A DNA stretch of 53,624 nt from Methanomassiliicoccaceae archaeon (GCA_003555025.1 PWHV01000031.1:1-53624); one strand, 5' to 3'. Shown: positions 1-7,026, counted from the first letter of the stretch. Made by a program: numbers and translations. The notes: a model not told the origin generated them from the sequence alone.

Positions 1-1391
1 AGGAGGCCAGCATCACGGGCGCGGTTCAGGAGCGCGGTGCGCAGCACAAGCGCGATGAACTCCACGCACAGCATACCTTTCACCGACTCGGTCGATGAAA
101 GGTATCTCACGCCTCCCTCCAGGGCCGTTTTGAGTGTGCGGAAGTCCATCTCGGCGTCGTTCCTCTGGCGATAGCGTTGCAGCACCACATCCCATTCGTC
201 GTCCGAAGTGGTCAGCAGTATCATCTTGCCGCATTTGTTCTCCGCCGCGGCGATGGAGTTCCTTCGTCTCACAGTACGTACGACGCCTTCATCGTTGATG
301 ATGGACAGCATCTTCAACAGCGGTTTGTCGTACCTTGAGATTGAATCAGCTATATTGGGGTGCCATTTCTTTCCGTTCAGTGCGTTCTCCAACCCGTCCA
401 GGCGGGAGTAGAGGGTGGTCACTTCGTCTTTACGTCTGGTCTCGTCCAGATATGTTACCGCGCGAACCGCGTTCTCTCCAACGCAAGTCTCGGATTCAAA
501 TACTCGAATCACTGAACCTTTGAAGACGCGGGTGGTCTCCGGATTGTCGATCTCACGGTTGCTCTCAGACATCAGCGTTTTCGCTATCTTGCGCGAGAAT
601 GGTACTGGTATCGTAAATCCCAGACATTCGGACAACATCATATCCAGGTTCGATTCGGAGAAGAACCCGCGGTCGAGAAGGAGATGGGCGTCAGCGACGC
701 CCATATCCTTCAGTTCACTGACGAGGTTACGCAGAGTGACCACGTCGTTTATGCTGCCGGGGAACAGCTTGTAGTACACCGGTAAGTCACTGTCCAGTGA
801 GTGGACCAGGCCGAAGTTGGCTTGCGGTAGACCAGTCGTGCGATACTCGGAGCCATACTCCAGATGCCCGTTTCCGCGAGAAGATGATTTGAATGATGTC
901 AGATCGTATAAGAGAACGTCGTCATTATCTATCATCGAGCCGAACAGAACATGTATGGAACGGTCATCCTTGCCTAGGTCGGCAAGGAAGCGGGATAGGA
1001 ATTGAGAGGTGAGCTCCCCTTCCATTCCGAGGAGTTCGGATAGGAATGATTCCTCCAACTGGTCCGAGATATTTCGCAACGCTTCCGGACGTACGATACG
1101 CATAACCGCGAGCGCGGTGATGATGTCAGCGCGCTCCCCGAACGCGCTGACCAGTTTATCGTACAAACCGGTCTGTCCGGCGATCTCCAGTAACATGTAC
1201 GCCGGACCGAATGTCTTGCTCACAGAAACTTCGCGCTGCGACAGCTTCTTCTCGATGAGGTTTCCGTCCTCGTCGCAGCGTCCGATGTAACGACGTTTTT
1301 GCCTGGCCTGTTTCTTCTCCTTGTCCCAGTACCCATCGACCTCGTAGAGGTAGTGCTTGCCGCGGATCTTCTGGACGACGGTGTATGACAT
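1..1391 (-). CDS. IS4/IS1634-type transposase, C-terminus cut by window edge
   Basis: A long frame open to the left edge, starting at the ATG at 1391, encodes a DDE transposase that cuts and pastes an insertion sequence. Visible motifs are YDLTSF (first catalytic Asp region), LPQANFGLVHSLD, DRGFFSESN (second Asp) and, near the edge, YRQRNDAEMDFRTLK, which matches the Y-(2)-R-(3)-E-(6)-K signature of the IS4 superfamily. About 463 residues are visible and the end lies outside. Base composition is more AT-rich than neighbouring genes, as expected for a mobile element. A very AT-rich stretch (about 1395-1440) upstream of the start probably carries its promoter. No frameshift was seen in the visible part. 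The IS1634-like subgroup is my best guess; the IS4-superfamily assignment is firmer. Confidence 0.85.
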   Translation of the reverse strand, partial: MSYTVVQKIRGKHYLYEVDGYWDKEKKQARQKRRYIGRCDEDGNLIEKKLSQREVSVSKTFGPAYMLLEIAGQTGLYDKLVSAFGERADIITALAVMRIVRPEALRNISDQLEESFLSELLGMEGELTSQFLSRFLADLGKDDRSIHVLFGSMIDNDDVLLYDLTSFKSSSRGNGHLEYGSEYRTTGLPQANFGLVHSLDSDLPVYYKLFPGSINDVVTLRNLVSELKDMGVADAHLLLDRGFFSESNLDMMLSECLGFTIPVPFSRKIAKTLMSESNREIDNPETTRVFKGSVIRVFESETCVGENAVRAVTYLDETRRKDEVTTLYSRLDGLENALNGKKWHPNIADSISRYDKPLLKMLSIINDEGVVRTVRRRNSIAAAENKCGKMILLTTSDDEWDVVLQRYRQRNDAEMDFRTLKTALEGGVRYLSSTESVKGMLCVEFIALVLRTALLNRARDAGL

Positions 1392-1462
1392 TGTAATTGT
1401 AATAACTATATATGTATAAATAAATATCGTATATTTACCTAATAGCCAGTGTCTAAAAAATC

Positions 1463-1498
1463 AATCCCTTGTTACTAACTTATGCGGAGTTAGGGATT
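1463..1498. repeat. Imperfect inverted repeat between transposase and tRNA-Pro
   Basis: AATCCC (1463-1468) and TAACT (1476-1480) pair with AGTTAGGGATT (1488-1498), with a 7-nt loop and a 7-nt insertion on the left arm. It lies between the transposase promoter and the T-rich end of the tRNA-Pro transcript. It could be part of the IS end or a remnant of a transcription stop. The other IS end is outside the window, so the terminal repeat cannot be confirmed. Confidence 0.4.
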
Positions 1499-1508
1499 AA
1501 AGAAAAAT
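1496..1508 (-). terminator. T-rich stop after tRNA-Pro
   Basis: On the minus strand a run of five T, then CTTT, follows the CCA end of tRNA-Pro within about 10 nt. Archaeal RNA polymerase terminates on such oligo-T tracts, so this is the likely end of the eL18-to-tRNA transcript. Confidence 0.45.
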
Positions 1509-1515
1509 GGGGATT

Positions 1516-1591
1516 TGGTGGGACCGCCCAGATTTGAACTGGAGTTACCGCCACCCCAAGGCGGAAGGATGCCAAGCTACCCCACGGTCCC
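1516..1591 (-). tRNA. tRNA-Pro (GGG)
   Basis: Cloverleaf on the minus strand: acceptor GGGACCG/CGGTCCC, anticodon stem CCGCC/GGCGG, 7-nt loop TTGGGGT giving anticodon GGG, T arm TCCAG-TTCAAAT-CTGGG, discriminator A and an encoded CCA. No intron. It lies 14 nt after rpoN and is probably processed from the ribosomal-protein transcript: the TATA-like sequence just before it (about 1594-1602) is too close to be its own promoter. Confidence 0.95.
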
Positions 1592-1605
1592 GTTTTATAA
1601 ATGGT

Positions 1606-1797
1606 TTAGCCCAGAGGTATGATGTCCTCGGACAGGTCGGCATGGGAGACGATCATGCGGCGGCAGCAGTAGCGCTCGATGCCGAGGCTGTCGAGGACAG
1701 CCTCGGGATTCTCGCCCATGCGCACCCGGTTCAGGAAGCCGTTGTAGGAGCTCCCTATGACCTTTCCGCAAGTGTAGCATCTCACTGGTATCATCAT
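1606..1797 (-). CDS. rpoN: RNA polymerase subunit N (Rpo10)
   Basis: A 63-residue protein with the zinc-binding CYTCG near the N-terminus and the later CC pair (ERYCCRRM) that define the archaeal Rpo10/eukaryotic RPB10 family; length is normal. It binds zinc and helps assemble the Rpo3/Rpo11 platform of RNA polymerase. It follows uS9 by 6 nt, in the conserved archaeal order eL18-uL13-uS9-rpoN. A GGTGAT ribosome-binding sequence precedes the start. The usual next gene, rpoK, is not seen here; tRNA-Pro and a transposase follow. Confidence 0.97.
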   Translation of the reverse strand: MMIPVRCYTCGKVIGSSYNGFLNRVRMGENPEAVLDSLGIERYCCRRMIVSHADLSEDIIPLG

Positions 1798-1803
1798 GCT
1801 CGA

Positions 1804-2205
1804 TCACCTGTAGGACTTCTGCCTCATCTTCCGTGCACCACGGCCCAGGGGCTTCTTGGGGAGCTTACGGCGGCTGTCGTTGATGAGCAGCGACCGGTCG
1901 TACTGCCGGAACACGTTCTCCAGCTCCTCGTCCCCGAAGAAATCCACCATGCCGCGGGCGATGGCGGTCCGGGCGGCCTCGGCCTGCCCCATCACCCCTC
2001 CGCCCTTGACGTTGACGGAGATGTTCACCTTCCCCGCTTGCACGGGGGCGACGTTCAAGGGCTCGGCTATCTTGAGCTTCGCCAGTTCCGGGCTGTATAT
2101 GTTGAGGGGGATCTTGTTGACGGTGATCCTGCCCTCGCCATCCTTGACCACGGCGCGGGCGATCGCCGTCTTCCTCTTGCCGCTTGTGTTGACTATGTCT
2201 GCCAT
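1804..2205 (-). CDS. rpsI: Small-subunit ribosomal protein uS9
   Basis: A 133-residue protein opening with NTSGKRKTAIARAVV and ending in GARKMRQKSYR, both hallmarks of uS9. The basic C-terminal tail reaches the tRNA sites of the 30S decoding centre. It begins 4 nt after uL13 and is followed closely by rpoN, so the genes are co-transcribed and translationally coupled. Length and sequence are ordinary for an archaeal uS9. Confidence 0.98.
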   Translation of the reverse strand: MADIVNTSGKRKTAIARAVVKDGEGRITVNKIPLNIYSPELAKLKIAEPLNVAPVQAGKVNISVNVKGGGVMGQAEAARTAIARGMVDFFGDEELENVFRQYDRSLLINDSRRKLPKKPLGRGARKMRQKSYR

Positions 2206-2209
2206 TCCA

Positions 2210-2629
2210 TCACCTCACGTTAGAACCCAGGAACTTCGCCACCTCTCCGAGGGTCGTGTACCTTGAAGTGTTCAGTGTCATAGCGTCCTCGATGCGCTCC
2301 GGCTTGATGCCCTCCATCTCCTTGGGCACGCCCACGTAGACCTTTAGCCTGCGGTAGGCCTCGCGCCCCTTGGGCTTCTTGAACGGTATCATTCCCCGCA
2401 CGGTCCTCTTCATCAGGAGGTCGGCGCGGCGCGGGGTGTAGGGGCCCTTGCGCGTCTTGCCGAGGTCGTCTATCTGCTTGTAGTCGGCGAAGGTGCGGTA
2501 CTTGTAGCCGGTGACGAGCACGTCACGGGCGTTGAGAACGATGACGTCCTCGCCGGCCATGATCTTGGTGGCCACCACGCTGGAGAGCCTACCGAGGATG
2601 TGATCCCTTCCATCGATAACAACTGACAT
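2210..2629 (-). CDS. rplM: Large-subunit ribosomal protein uL13
   Basis: About 139 residues with the uL13 opening SVVIDGRDHILGRLSSVVA, the RGMIPFKKPKGREAYRRLKVYVGVP core and the C-terminal LGEVAKFLGSNV. It is part of the 50S subunit. I chose the ATG at 2629 because it fits family starts and has GGGGTGA just upstream. A GTG at 2638 in the same frame overlaps the eL18 stop and would add three residues. The gene is inside the eL18-uL13-uS9-rpoN operon. Confidence 0.95.
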   Translation of the reverse strand: MSVVIDGRDHILGRLSSVVATKIMAGEDVIVLNARDVLVTGYKYRTFADYKQIDDLGKTRKGPYTPRRADLLMKRTVRGMIPFKKPKGREAYRRLKVYVGVPKEMEGIKPERIEDAMTLNTSRYTTLGEVAKFLGSNVR

Positions 2630-2634
2630 CAGAA

Positions 2635-2997
2635 TCACCCCATTATCCTTATCTCGGAGCCCTTGGGGTTGTCTTCCAGGAGCTCCCTTATGGTCATTCC
2701 CTTGCCCCCCGCTCCCTCGATGGCGGCCAAGGCGCGCTGCGAGAAGCTGTAGGCGGCTACGGTTATCTTCTTGTCTATGGAGCCTGCCGCCAGCACCTTT
2801 CCGGGGACGAGAATAACGTCCCCCTCATCGGTGTTCCGCTCGAGATTGCCGAGGTTGACCTCCGCCCAATTCCTTTTGGGTTTCTCCAGCCTCTTAGCAA
2901 TGTCTCGCCAGATGGCGGCCCCGTTCTCCCTTTCAGTGGCCTTCAGGTCGTATATGAGGTCCACCAGGTTCGGATCCGTCTTGAAGTTTTTCTTCAT
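2635..2997 (-). CDS. rpl18e: Large-subunit ribosomal protein eL18
   Basis: First gene of the operon. From the chosen ATG at 2997 it begins MKKNFKTDPNLVDLIYDLK and continues GAAIWRDIAKRLEKPKRNWAEVNL, the conserved eL18 (L18e) sequence; total 120 residues. An in-frame ATG at 3069 would add 24 residues, but the TATA box at 3044-3052 lies inside that extension, so the mRNA should begin downstream of it. GGGAGA sits a few bases before the chosen ATG as a ribosome-binding site. The 3' end overlaps the possible GTG start of uL13. Confidence 0.95.
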   Translation of the reverse strand: MKKNFKTDPNLVDLIYDLKATERENGAAIWRDIAKRLEKPKRNWAEVNLGNLERNTDEGDVILVPGKVLAAGSIDKKITVAAYSFSQRALAAIEGAGGKGMTIRELLEDNPKGSEIRIMG

Positions 2998-3043
2998 ATG
3001 TCTGACTCTCCCGACATTGGGTAACGCACCAATAAGAATGTCG

Positions 3044-3052
3044 TTTATAAAT
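3044..3052 (-). promoter_or_regulatory. TATA box of the eL18-uL13-uS9-rpoN operon
   Basis: ATTTATAAA on the minus strand with a purine-rich BRE-like GGAAAG directly upstream. Transcription should start about 25 nt downstream (near 3023), leaving a leader of about 25 nt before the eL18 start. Confidence 0.65.
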
Positions 3053-3209
3053 CTTTCCGAACGCGCCATCCCGTTCGCCCTACGGCGAAGGTCCTGTCAT
3101 CGTTTTAATAAATGCCGGAATCCTTTTTGTGATGCGTTGCAGGACGCGCCCGCTGCAAGAACAGGTAAATAGGATAGATTGATAACCTTTAGGCGCTACG
3201 GGTGAGCAA

Positions 3210-4289
3210 ATGATTAGGTTCGGTCCGGCTGGTATTCCACTTTCTTGCAAAGGTCGCACATTGAAGGACGGCATCGAGGACGTCCATAACCTGGGCCTCA
3301 GCGCTCTGGAGGTCCAGATGGTGAGGACCAACATCATCGAGCGTTATCCTGAAGAAGAGGAGATAGGCCTCACGATGTCCCAGCTCGAAGGGGGGCTGGT
3401 GGTGGAGCTCATCAGGGATGACGGCGGCGAGGATGTGAGCGTAAACGACCCCGAGGCCGAGGTGGACGAGGACGATATCCTCATATGCATGGGCTCGGGC
3501 GTCACCAACAGCTATGACGAGCTGCTGAGCATCGGCCGCCTGGCCAAGCAGCTGGACGTGTCCTTGTCCATGCACACACCCTACTACATGGACCTGGCGG
3601 CCCGCAACGAGCTCAGCGCCAAGTGCATCGACTCCATCCGCTGGTCGGGCTTCATGACCCATGCTCTGCAAGGGGATATCGTGGTGACCCACATGGGCCT
3701 CTACGGGGGCCGCGGCCAACGCGAGACCGCGGAGCTGGTCACCGAGAGCCTCACCGATGTGATGGCATGGTGGGAGGACAACAACATATCCCCCCGCCTC
3801 GGCCTGGAGGTCTCGGGGAGGCAGGAGGTCTTCGGCTCCTTGGACGAGATAATGGAGATCTGCGATTCGCTCGACAAAGTGGTGCCGGTTATAAACTTCC
3901 CCCACTATCACGCCCGCGAGGGGGGCGCCCTCATGGAGGCGGCGGACTTCGCCGAGCTCTTCGACCGGGTGCACGACCGCGTGGGCGGAAGGTTCCATGC
4001 CCATTTCGCCGGCGTGGAGCACGAGGGCTTCAACGAGAAGCGCCTCACACCCATCAAGAAGGGCGACCTGCGCTTCGAGCCGCTGGCGGAGGCGCTGGTG
4101 GACAAGAAGCCGGAGATGACGATCATCTCCAGCTCGCCGCTCCTGGAGCATGACGCCATGTACATGAAGGTCATCCACGAGAGGGTGCTCACCCGAAGGG
4201 TGGTCAAGGCCTTGCGCAAGAAGGGCAAGACGGTGGCGGACACGGCCGAGGGGGCCTACGAGAGCGAGTACGAGGACGAGGAGCAATGA
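3210..4289 (+). CDS. Endonuclease IV-like TIM-barrel protein
   Basis: A 359-residue protein resembling the AP endonuclease/xylose-isomerase-like TIM-barrel superfamily and archaeal proteins annotated as probable endonuclease IV. It has metal-ligand style motifs in barrel order: SMHTPYYMDLAA, VTHMGLYGG, RLGLEVSGRQEVFGSLDEI, VINFPHYHAREGG and FHAHFAGVEHE. True endonuclease IV cuts DNA 5' of abasic sites using three metal ions; whether this member does so cannot be told from sequence. The C-terminus is an acidic tail rich in Glu and Asp. The stop overlaps the start of hxlB (ATGATGA), so both are co-translated. A GGTGA ribosome-binding site precedes the ATG. Confidence 0.7.
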   Translation: MIRFGPAGIPLSCKGRTLKDGIEDVHNLGLSALEVQMVRTNIIERYPEEEEIGLTMSQLEGGLVVELIRDDGGEDVSVNDPEAEVDEDDILICMGSGVTNSYDELLSIGRLAKQLDVSLSMHTPYYMDLAARNELSAKCIDSIRWSGFMTHALQGDIVVTHMGLYGGRGQRETAELVTESLTDVMAWWEDNNISPRLGLEVSGRQEVFGSLDEIMEICDSLDKVVPVINFPHYHAREGGALMEAADFAELFDRVHDRVGGRFHAHFAGVEHEGFNEKRLTPIKKGDLRFEPLAEALVDKKPEMTIISSSPLLEHDAMYMKVIHERVLTRRVVKALRKKGKTVADTAEGAYESEYEDEEQ

Positions 4290-4828
4290 TGAGGACCACG
4301 GCCGATTACATCCTCAGGGAGATCGCCAATTCACTCGAAGAGATCCCTGACGGGGTCTCCGAACGATTCGTGGAGATGCTCGCCGCCGCCGGCAAGGTCT
4401 TCATCTACGGAGCGGGGAGGTCTGGCCTGGCGGGAAAGTTCTTCGCCGTCCGCCTGGTGCAGATGGGGCTCGACGTGCATTTCGTCGGCGACATGACCAC
4501 GCCCATAGTGCGCGAGGGCGACCTCACCGTCATCGTCTCCAACACCGGCGAGACCATGTCGGCGGTGCAGACCGCCAACATCTCCCGCCGCTTGGGATCG
4601 ATGGTGGTGGGCGTGACCGCCGACGACGACAGCAAGCTGGGCCAAGCGTCCAACCTGGTGGTCCCCATCATCCAGCCCTGCAACGGAGACAAGAAGAGGA
4701 TGGCCCCCCTGGGGACGCTCTTCGAGGACGCCGTTGCCATATTCTTCGACAGCCTGGTGCCGCCCCTTATGGAGCGCCTGCAGCAGGACGAGGCGGACAT
4801 GCGGCACCGCCACGCCATCTGGGTCTAG
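4286..4828 (+). CDS. hxlB: 6-phospho-3-hexuloisomerase (SIS domain)
   Basis: A 180-residue SIS-fold protein. FIYGAGRSGLAGKFFAVRL is the phosphosugar-binding start, IVSNTGETMSAV follows, and the C-terminus carries MRHRHAIWV, equivalent to the family's conserved RHANLE-like end. It interconverts fructose 6-phosphate and 3-hexulose 6-phosphate, the reverse ribulose monophosphate route that many archaea use to make pentoses. No hexulose-phosphate synthase gene is in the window. It overlaps the preceding gene by 4 nt, and its 3' end meets the convergent JAMM gene with a 4-nt overlap. Confidence 0.88.
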   Translation: MMRTTADYILREIANSLEEIPDGVSERFVEMLAAAGKVFIYGAGRSGLAGKFFAVRLVQMGLDVHFVGDMTTPIVREGDLTVIVSNTGETMSAVQTANISRRLGSMVVGVTADDDSKLGQASNLVVPIIQPCNGDKKRMAPLGTLFEDAVAIFFDSLVPPLMERLQQDEADMRHRHAIWV

Positions 4829-5424
4829 CCGCGGTAAGGGTCCTGGTGCAGGTCCCAGTACACGCCCATGGGCCGCAGCTCCACCTTCCCGTCCCGCAGG
4901 CGGTAGGCCTCCAGCTCACGCCGCACCGGGTCGAGCACGATGGCTGAGTGGTGCGGCAGCTTGAAGGCCGCATCCTGGGTGCGGACGTCGGTCTCGGACA
5001 TGAAGCAGCCGATGCCGGGATGGGAGTGGTACCAGCCCACTATCGAGTACTCGAAGTCGAGGTCGTCCAGGGACTCGAAGAGCCCCTCGAAGCCGTCCTG
5101 GTGGAAGCGGACCCGCGACAGGCTGGCCTCCAGGTCGGTGGTGACCACGTCGCGGACGACGGCGAAAGCCCTACCCTCCCATACGAAGCTGCCGCCCAGC
5201 ATCAGGCCCATCACCTCCTCGGAACGCGCCAGCCCCGCCATGGCGTGGTTGCGCATCTTCTCCTCGGCGGTCCGCTGCACGTAGAGCGGCAGGCAGGAGC
5301 GGTCCCGTTGATAGGCCTCCTTCATGCGCCCGGTGAACCAGCTGTGGTTCGATATCCTGTCCCCGGGCGGCGGAGGGCTCTCGCGGGGGGTGGAGTCCTT
5401 CCAGGAGGTTATCTTCGCTGGCAT
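4825..5424 (-). CDS. JAMM/MPN+ metalloprotease, probable deconjugase of the Ubl system
   Basis: A 199-residue protein with a complete JAMM zinc-protease motif: Glu near residue 70 (SEEVMGLMLGG), then His133-Ser-His135-Pro (YHSHPGIGCFMSETD), Ser143 and Asp146, fitting E-x(n)-H-x-H-x(7)-S-x(2)-D. Such enzymes (Rpn11, AMSH, archaeal JAMM1/HvJAMM1) cleave isopeptide or linear bonds after the C-terminal Gly of ubiquitin-like proteins. The first ~45 residues are Pro/Arg-rich and probably disordered. Its start overlaps the E2 gene by 16 nt, so it is the third gene of the Ubl-E2-JAMM unit. The partner Ubl already ends in Gly-Gly, so removal from targets is the likelier job than maturation; that is inference. 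Confidence 0.9.
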   Translation of the reverse strand: MPAKITSWKDSTPRESPPPPGDRISNHSWFTGRMKEAYQRDRSCLPLYVQRTAEEKMRNHAMAGLARSEEVMGLMLGGSFVWEGRAFAVVRDVVTTDLEASLSRVRFHQDGFEGLFESLDDLDFEYSIVGWYHSHPGIGCFMSETDVRTQDAAFKLPHHSAIVLDPVRRELEAYRLRDGKVELRPMGVYWDLHQDPYRG

Positions 5425-5924
5425 CTCTCCACGATCCTCGGCCGGGGGCGCACTATACTGGGCCCCGCGTCGACACGGTTGCGGTTAAAGTATTCCGCCG
5501 CGGCGGTGCAGCTCTCGGTGCCGAAGGGGTTGGCGGGGTTGGGGTTGGTGAGCAGGGACTCGACCGACTTGATGAAGGAGAGCAAGGTGGAGTTGAAGGT
5601 CCAACCGTCCAACTGCTTGATGCAGACGAACCCCCCGTCCTCGGGCATCATGATGTTGGGATGGAAAACCGGCGTCTTCCAGCGCACGCGGGGCTTCTCG
5701 AACGGATAGTCCTTGCCGACGATCATGGTGAAGCGGTGGTGCCGCCTTTTCACCACCCTGCCCCCCAGCAGGGCGGGGCCTACCACGTTGTTCATCACCA
5801 CCTCCACCGCCACCGGCAGCCTTTCGAGGCCCTCCTCGGCGCATATGTCGACGCCCAGGTAGCGGGAGCAGGCCTCCAGCTCGTTGCGGAGGCGGGCCGC
5901 CATTATCTCCGGCGGCAGCGGCAT
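5409..5924 (-). CDS. Ubiquitin-conjugating enzyme (E2, UBC fold)
   Basis: A 171-residue protein with the full UBC core. DYPFEKPRVRWKTP (residues ~72-85) is followed by HPN (88-90), then the catalytic Cys101 in GGFVCIKQLDGWTF with the following Trp108, then TLLSFIKSVESLL and NPNPANPFGTES, the usual LLxxPNPxxPL segment. E2 enzymes take the activated modifier from E1 as a Cys thioester and pass it to lysines. HPN-to-Cys spacing is two residues longer than the usual 'HPNIYPTGTVCLS' pattern. A short Arg/Pro-rich tail follows the core. The ATG lies 2 nt after the Ubl stop, and the 3' end overlaps the JAMM gene. A catalytic E2 is unusual for Euryarchaeota, whose known SAMP system works without one. 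Confidence 0.92.
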   Translation of the reverse strand: MPLPPEIMAARLRNELEACSRYLGVDICAEEGLERLPVAVEVVMNNVVGPALLGGRVVKRRHHRFTMIVGKDYPFEKPRVRWKTPVFHPNIMMPEDGGFVCIKQLDGWTFNSTLLSFIKSVESLLTNPNPANPFGTESCTAAAEYFNRNRVDAGPSIVRPRPRIVERCQRR

Positions 5925-5926
5925 CC

Positions 5927-6166
5927 TCAGCCGCCCTCGGGGTCCGGTATCAGCTCCAGGACGTCCTCGCCCCTCAGCCCCGCGTCCTGGACGGTGGACT
6001 GCCCCTTGAGCAGCTTCTTACCCCGGCGGAGCACGTAGGCGCCTGCCTCTTTCTGCCAGAACTCGGCGGCCCCTTCAATGATGTCCTCGATCGTGGTGTG
6101 GGCCTCCAGCTCCATGTTCAGAGTGGAGCCGTTCTCGGCGTTCCTTATGGTCACTTCTATGGTCAC
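5927..6166 (-). CDS. Ubiquitin-like modifier ending in Gly-Gly
   Basis: A 79-residue beta-grasp protein. TIEVTIRNAENGSTLNMEL would be strands 1-2, TTIEDIIEGAAEFW the helix, AYVLRRGKKLL the strand aligned with IFAGKQL of ubiquitin, and GEDVLELIPDPEGG the last strand with the C-terminal Gly-Gly. There is no extension after the Gly-Gly, so no processing is needed before activation. The tail is acidic (PDPEGG), unlike RLRGG of ubiquitin. The start is GTG with GGTGA upstream. It heads the Ubl-E2-JAMM unit, with a TATA box at 6212-6220. It could instead be a sulfur carrier, but the adjacent E2 argues for protein conjugation. Confidence 0.9.
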   Translation of the reverse strand: MTIEVTIRNAENGSTLNMELEAHTTIEDIIEGAAEFWQKEAGAYVLRRGKKLLKGQSTVQDAGLRGEDVLELIPDPEGG

Positions 6167-6211
6167 CTTTCGTCACCTTCCCTTTTACTGACAATGCCAT
6201 TCATGGATGGG

Positions 6212-6220
6212 GCATAAAAC
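6212..6220 (-). promoter_or_regulatory. TATA box of the Ubl-E2-JAMM operon
   Basis: GTTTTATGC on the minus strand, in the gap between the E1 stop and the Ubl start. The predicted start near 6191 leaves a leader of about 25 nt with GGTGA before the GTG. This suggests the Ubl operon can be transcribed separately from E1. Confidence 0.55.
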
Positions 6221-6228
6221 ATGGTTGC

Positions 6229-6246
6229 TACATTTACACTACATCC
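6229..6246. promoter_or_regulatory. Putative operator, copy 1 (upstream of Ubl operon)
   Basis: TACATTTACACTACATCC lies 8 nt upstream of the Ubl TATA box and overlaps the 3' end of the E1 gene. A copy with one mismatch sits at the same 8-nt distance from the TATA box of the wHTH-TPR gene (11080-11097). Inside the motif TACAT is repeated with an 11-nt period, about one helical turn, as expected for a protein binding one DNA face. Confidence 0.5.
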
Positions 6247-7004
6247 CCATGGTTGGGGCAGTCGCGGTCGACATCCAGCTCCAGCATCATGGAGGCGCCC
6301 ATGCCGTCGTAGAACAGCATGTGCCGCACGCAGGCGTCCTCGCGCGAGCTCAGTATCTTCAGCCCCTCCCGCGCCTGCAGCGCCGCCATGGCCGCGGTGG
6401 TGCTGATCTCCGCCGCCATCGGCGGCTCGTAGTAGGAGTGGTCGCCGCCGGTGCAGCTGAACCTCCTCTCCATCACCCGATAGTGGCTGCTGTTCATCGA
6501 GCATTGCAGGCAGGGGCCGTCGGCGAGGACCACCTGCAGCTTGCCGCGGCTGCCATCGGTGCCCGCGTCCACGTAAGGCAGGCGGTGCCGGCGGCAGTGG
6601 GCGTTGAGATGCAGCCGCGCCTTGACGTTGTCGAGGCAGCCGAGGGCGAGGTCGAAACCGCCCCAATCCAGGTCGGCGTCCTCCAGCGCCGACACCATCG
6701 GCTCGACGCGGCATCCCGGTGACAGCTCCGCGGCGCGCTGTGCCAGCACCTCGGACTTGGCCAGGCCGGCGGCGGCGTCGCCGTCGCGGAAGAAGAGGCA
6801 GCGGTTGAGGTTGCTGAGCTCCACATGGTCCATGTCCACCACGGTGACGCTCCCCGCCCCGGAGAGGACAAGGTTCTTCACCGCCTCGTTGCCTAGGGCG
6901 CCCGCCCCCACCACCAGGCAGCGCGACCGACGCAGAGCTGGCAGGTCGATCCATCCCACCCGCTGGGAGCGGTCCCATCTGTCCTCCCCCCTGGACAGAG
7001 ACAT
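6234..7004 (-). CDS. E1-like ubiquitin-activating enzyme (ThiF/MoeB/UBA family)
   Basis: A 256-residue adenylating enzyme. Motifs counted from the chosen start: GAGALGNE (33-40, nucleotide binding), VTVVDMDHVELSNLNR (Asp57, Arg68), GLAKSEV (Lys83), GCLDNVKAR (Asp125), CLQC (165-168) and a C-terminal CPNH (249-252) as probable zinc ligands, plus FSCTG (Cys184) in the crossover loop as candidate thioester Cys. It would adenylate the Gly-Gly end of the neighbouring Ubl and load it for the E2. I chose the ATG at 7004: it fits family starts (EDRWDRSQRV) and lies about 26 nt after a GATATATC box, predicting a leaderless mRNA. An in-frame start at 7091 would cross that promoter. Length matches prokaryotic MoeB/UbaA rather than eukaryotic UBA1. 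Confidence 0.9.
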   Translation of the reverse strand: MSLSRGEDRWDRSQRVGWIDLPALRRSRCLVVGAGALGNEAVKNLVLSGAGSVTVVDMDHVELSNLNRCLFFRDGDAAAGLAKSEVLAQRAAELSPGCRVEPMVSALEDADLDWGGFDLALGCLDNVKARLHLNAHCRRHRLPYVDAGTDGSRGKLQVVLADGPCLQCSMNSSHYRVMERRFSCTGGDHSYYEPPMAAEISTTAAMAALQAREGLKILSSREDACVRHMLFYDGMGASMMLELDVDRDCPNHGDVV

Positions 7005-7026
7005 CGGGTTTTGATGCACTTCCTCG

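Noticed and set aside
1594-1602. TATA box as a dedicated tRNA-Pro promoter
   Set aside because: It lies directly against the 5' end of the tRNA, so initiation 25 nt downstream would fall inside the gene.
3189-4286. 365-codon minus-strand ORF opposite the endonuclease IV-like gene
   Set aside because: It mirrors the plus-strand TIM-barrel gene, has shadow-like composition (His/Leu/Val-rich) and no recognisable domain.
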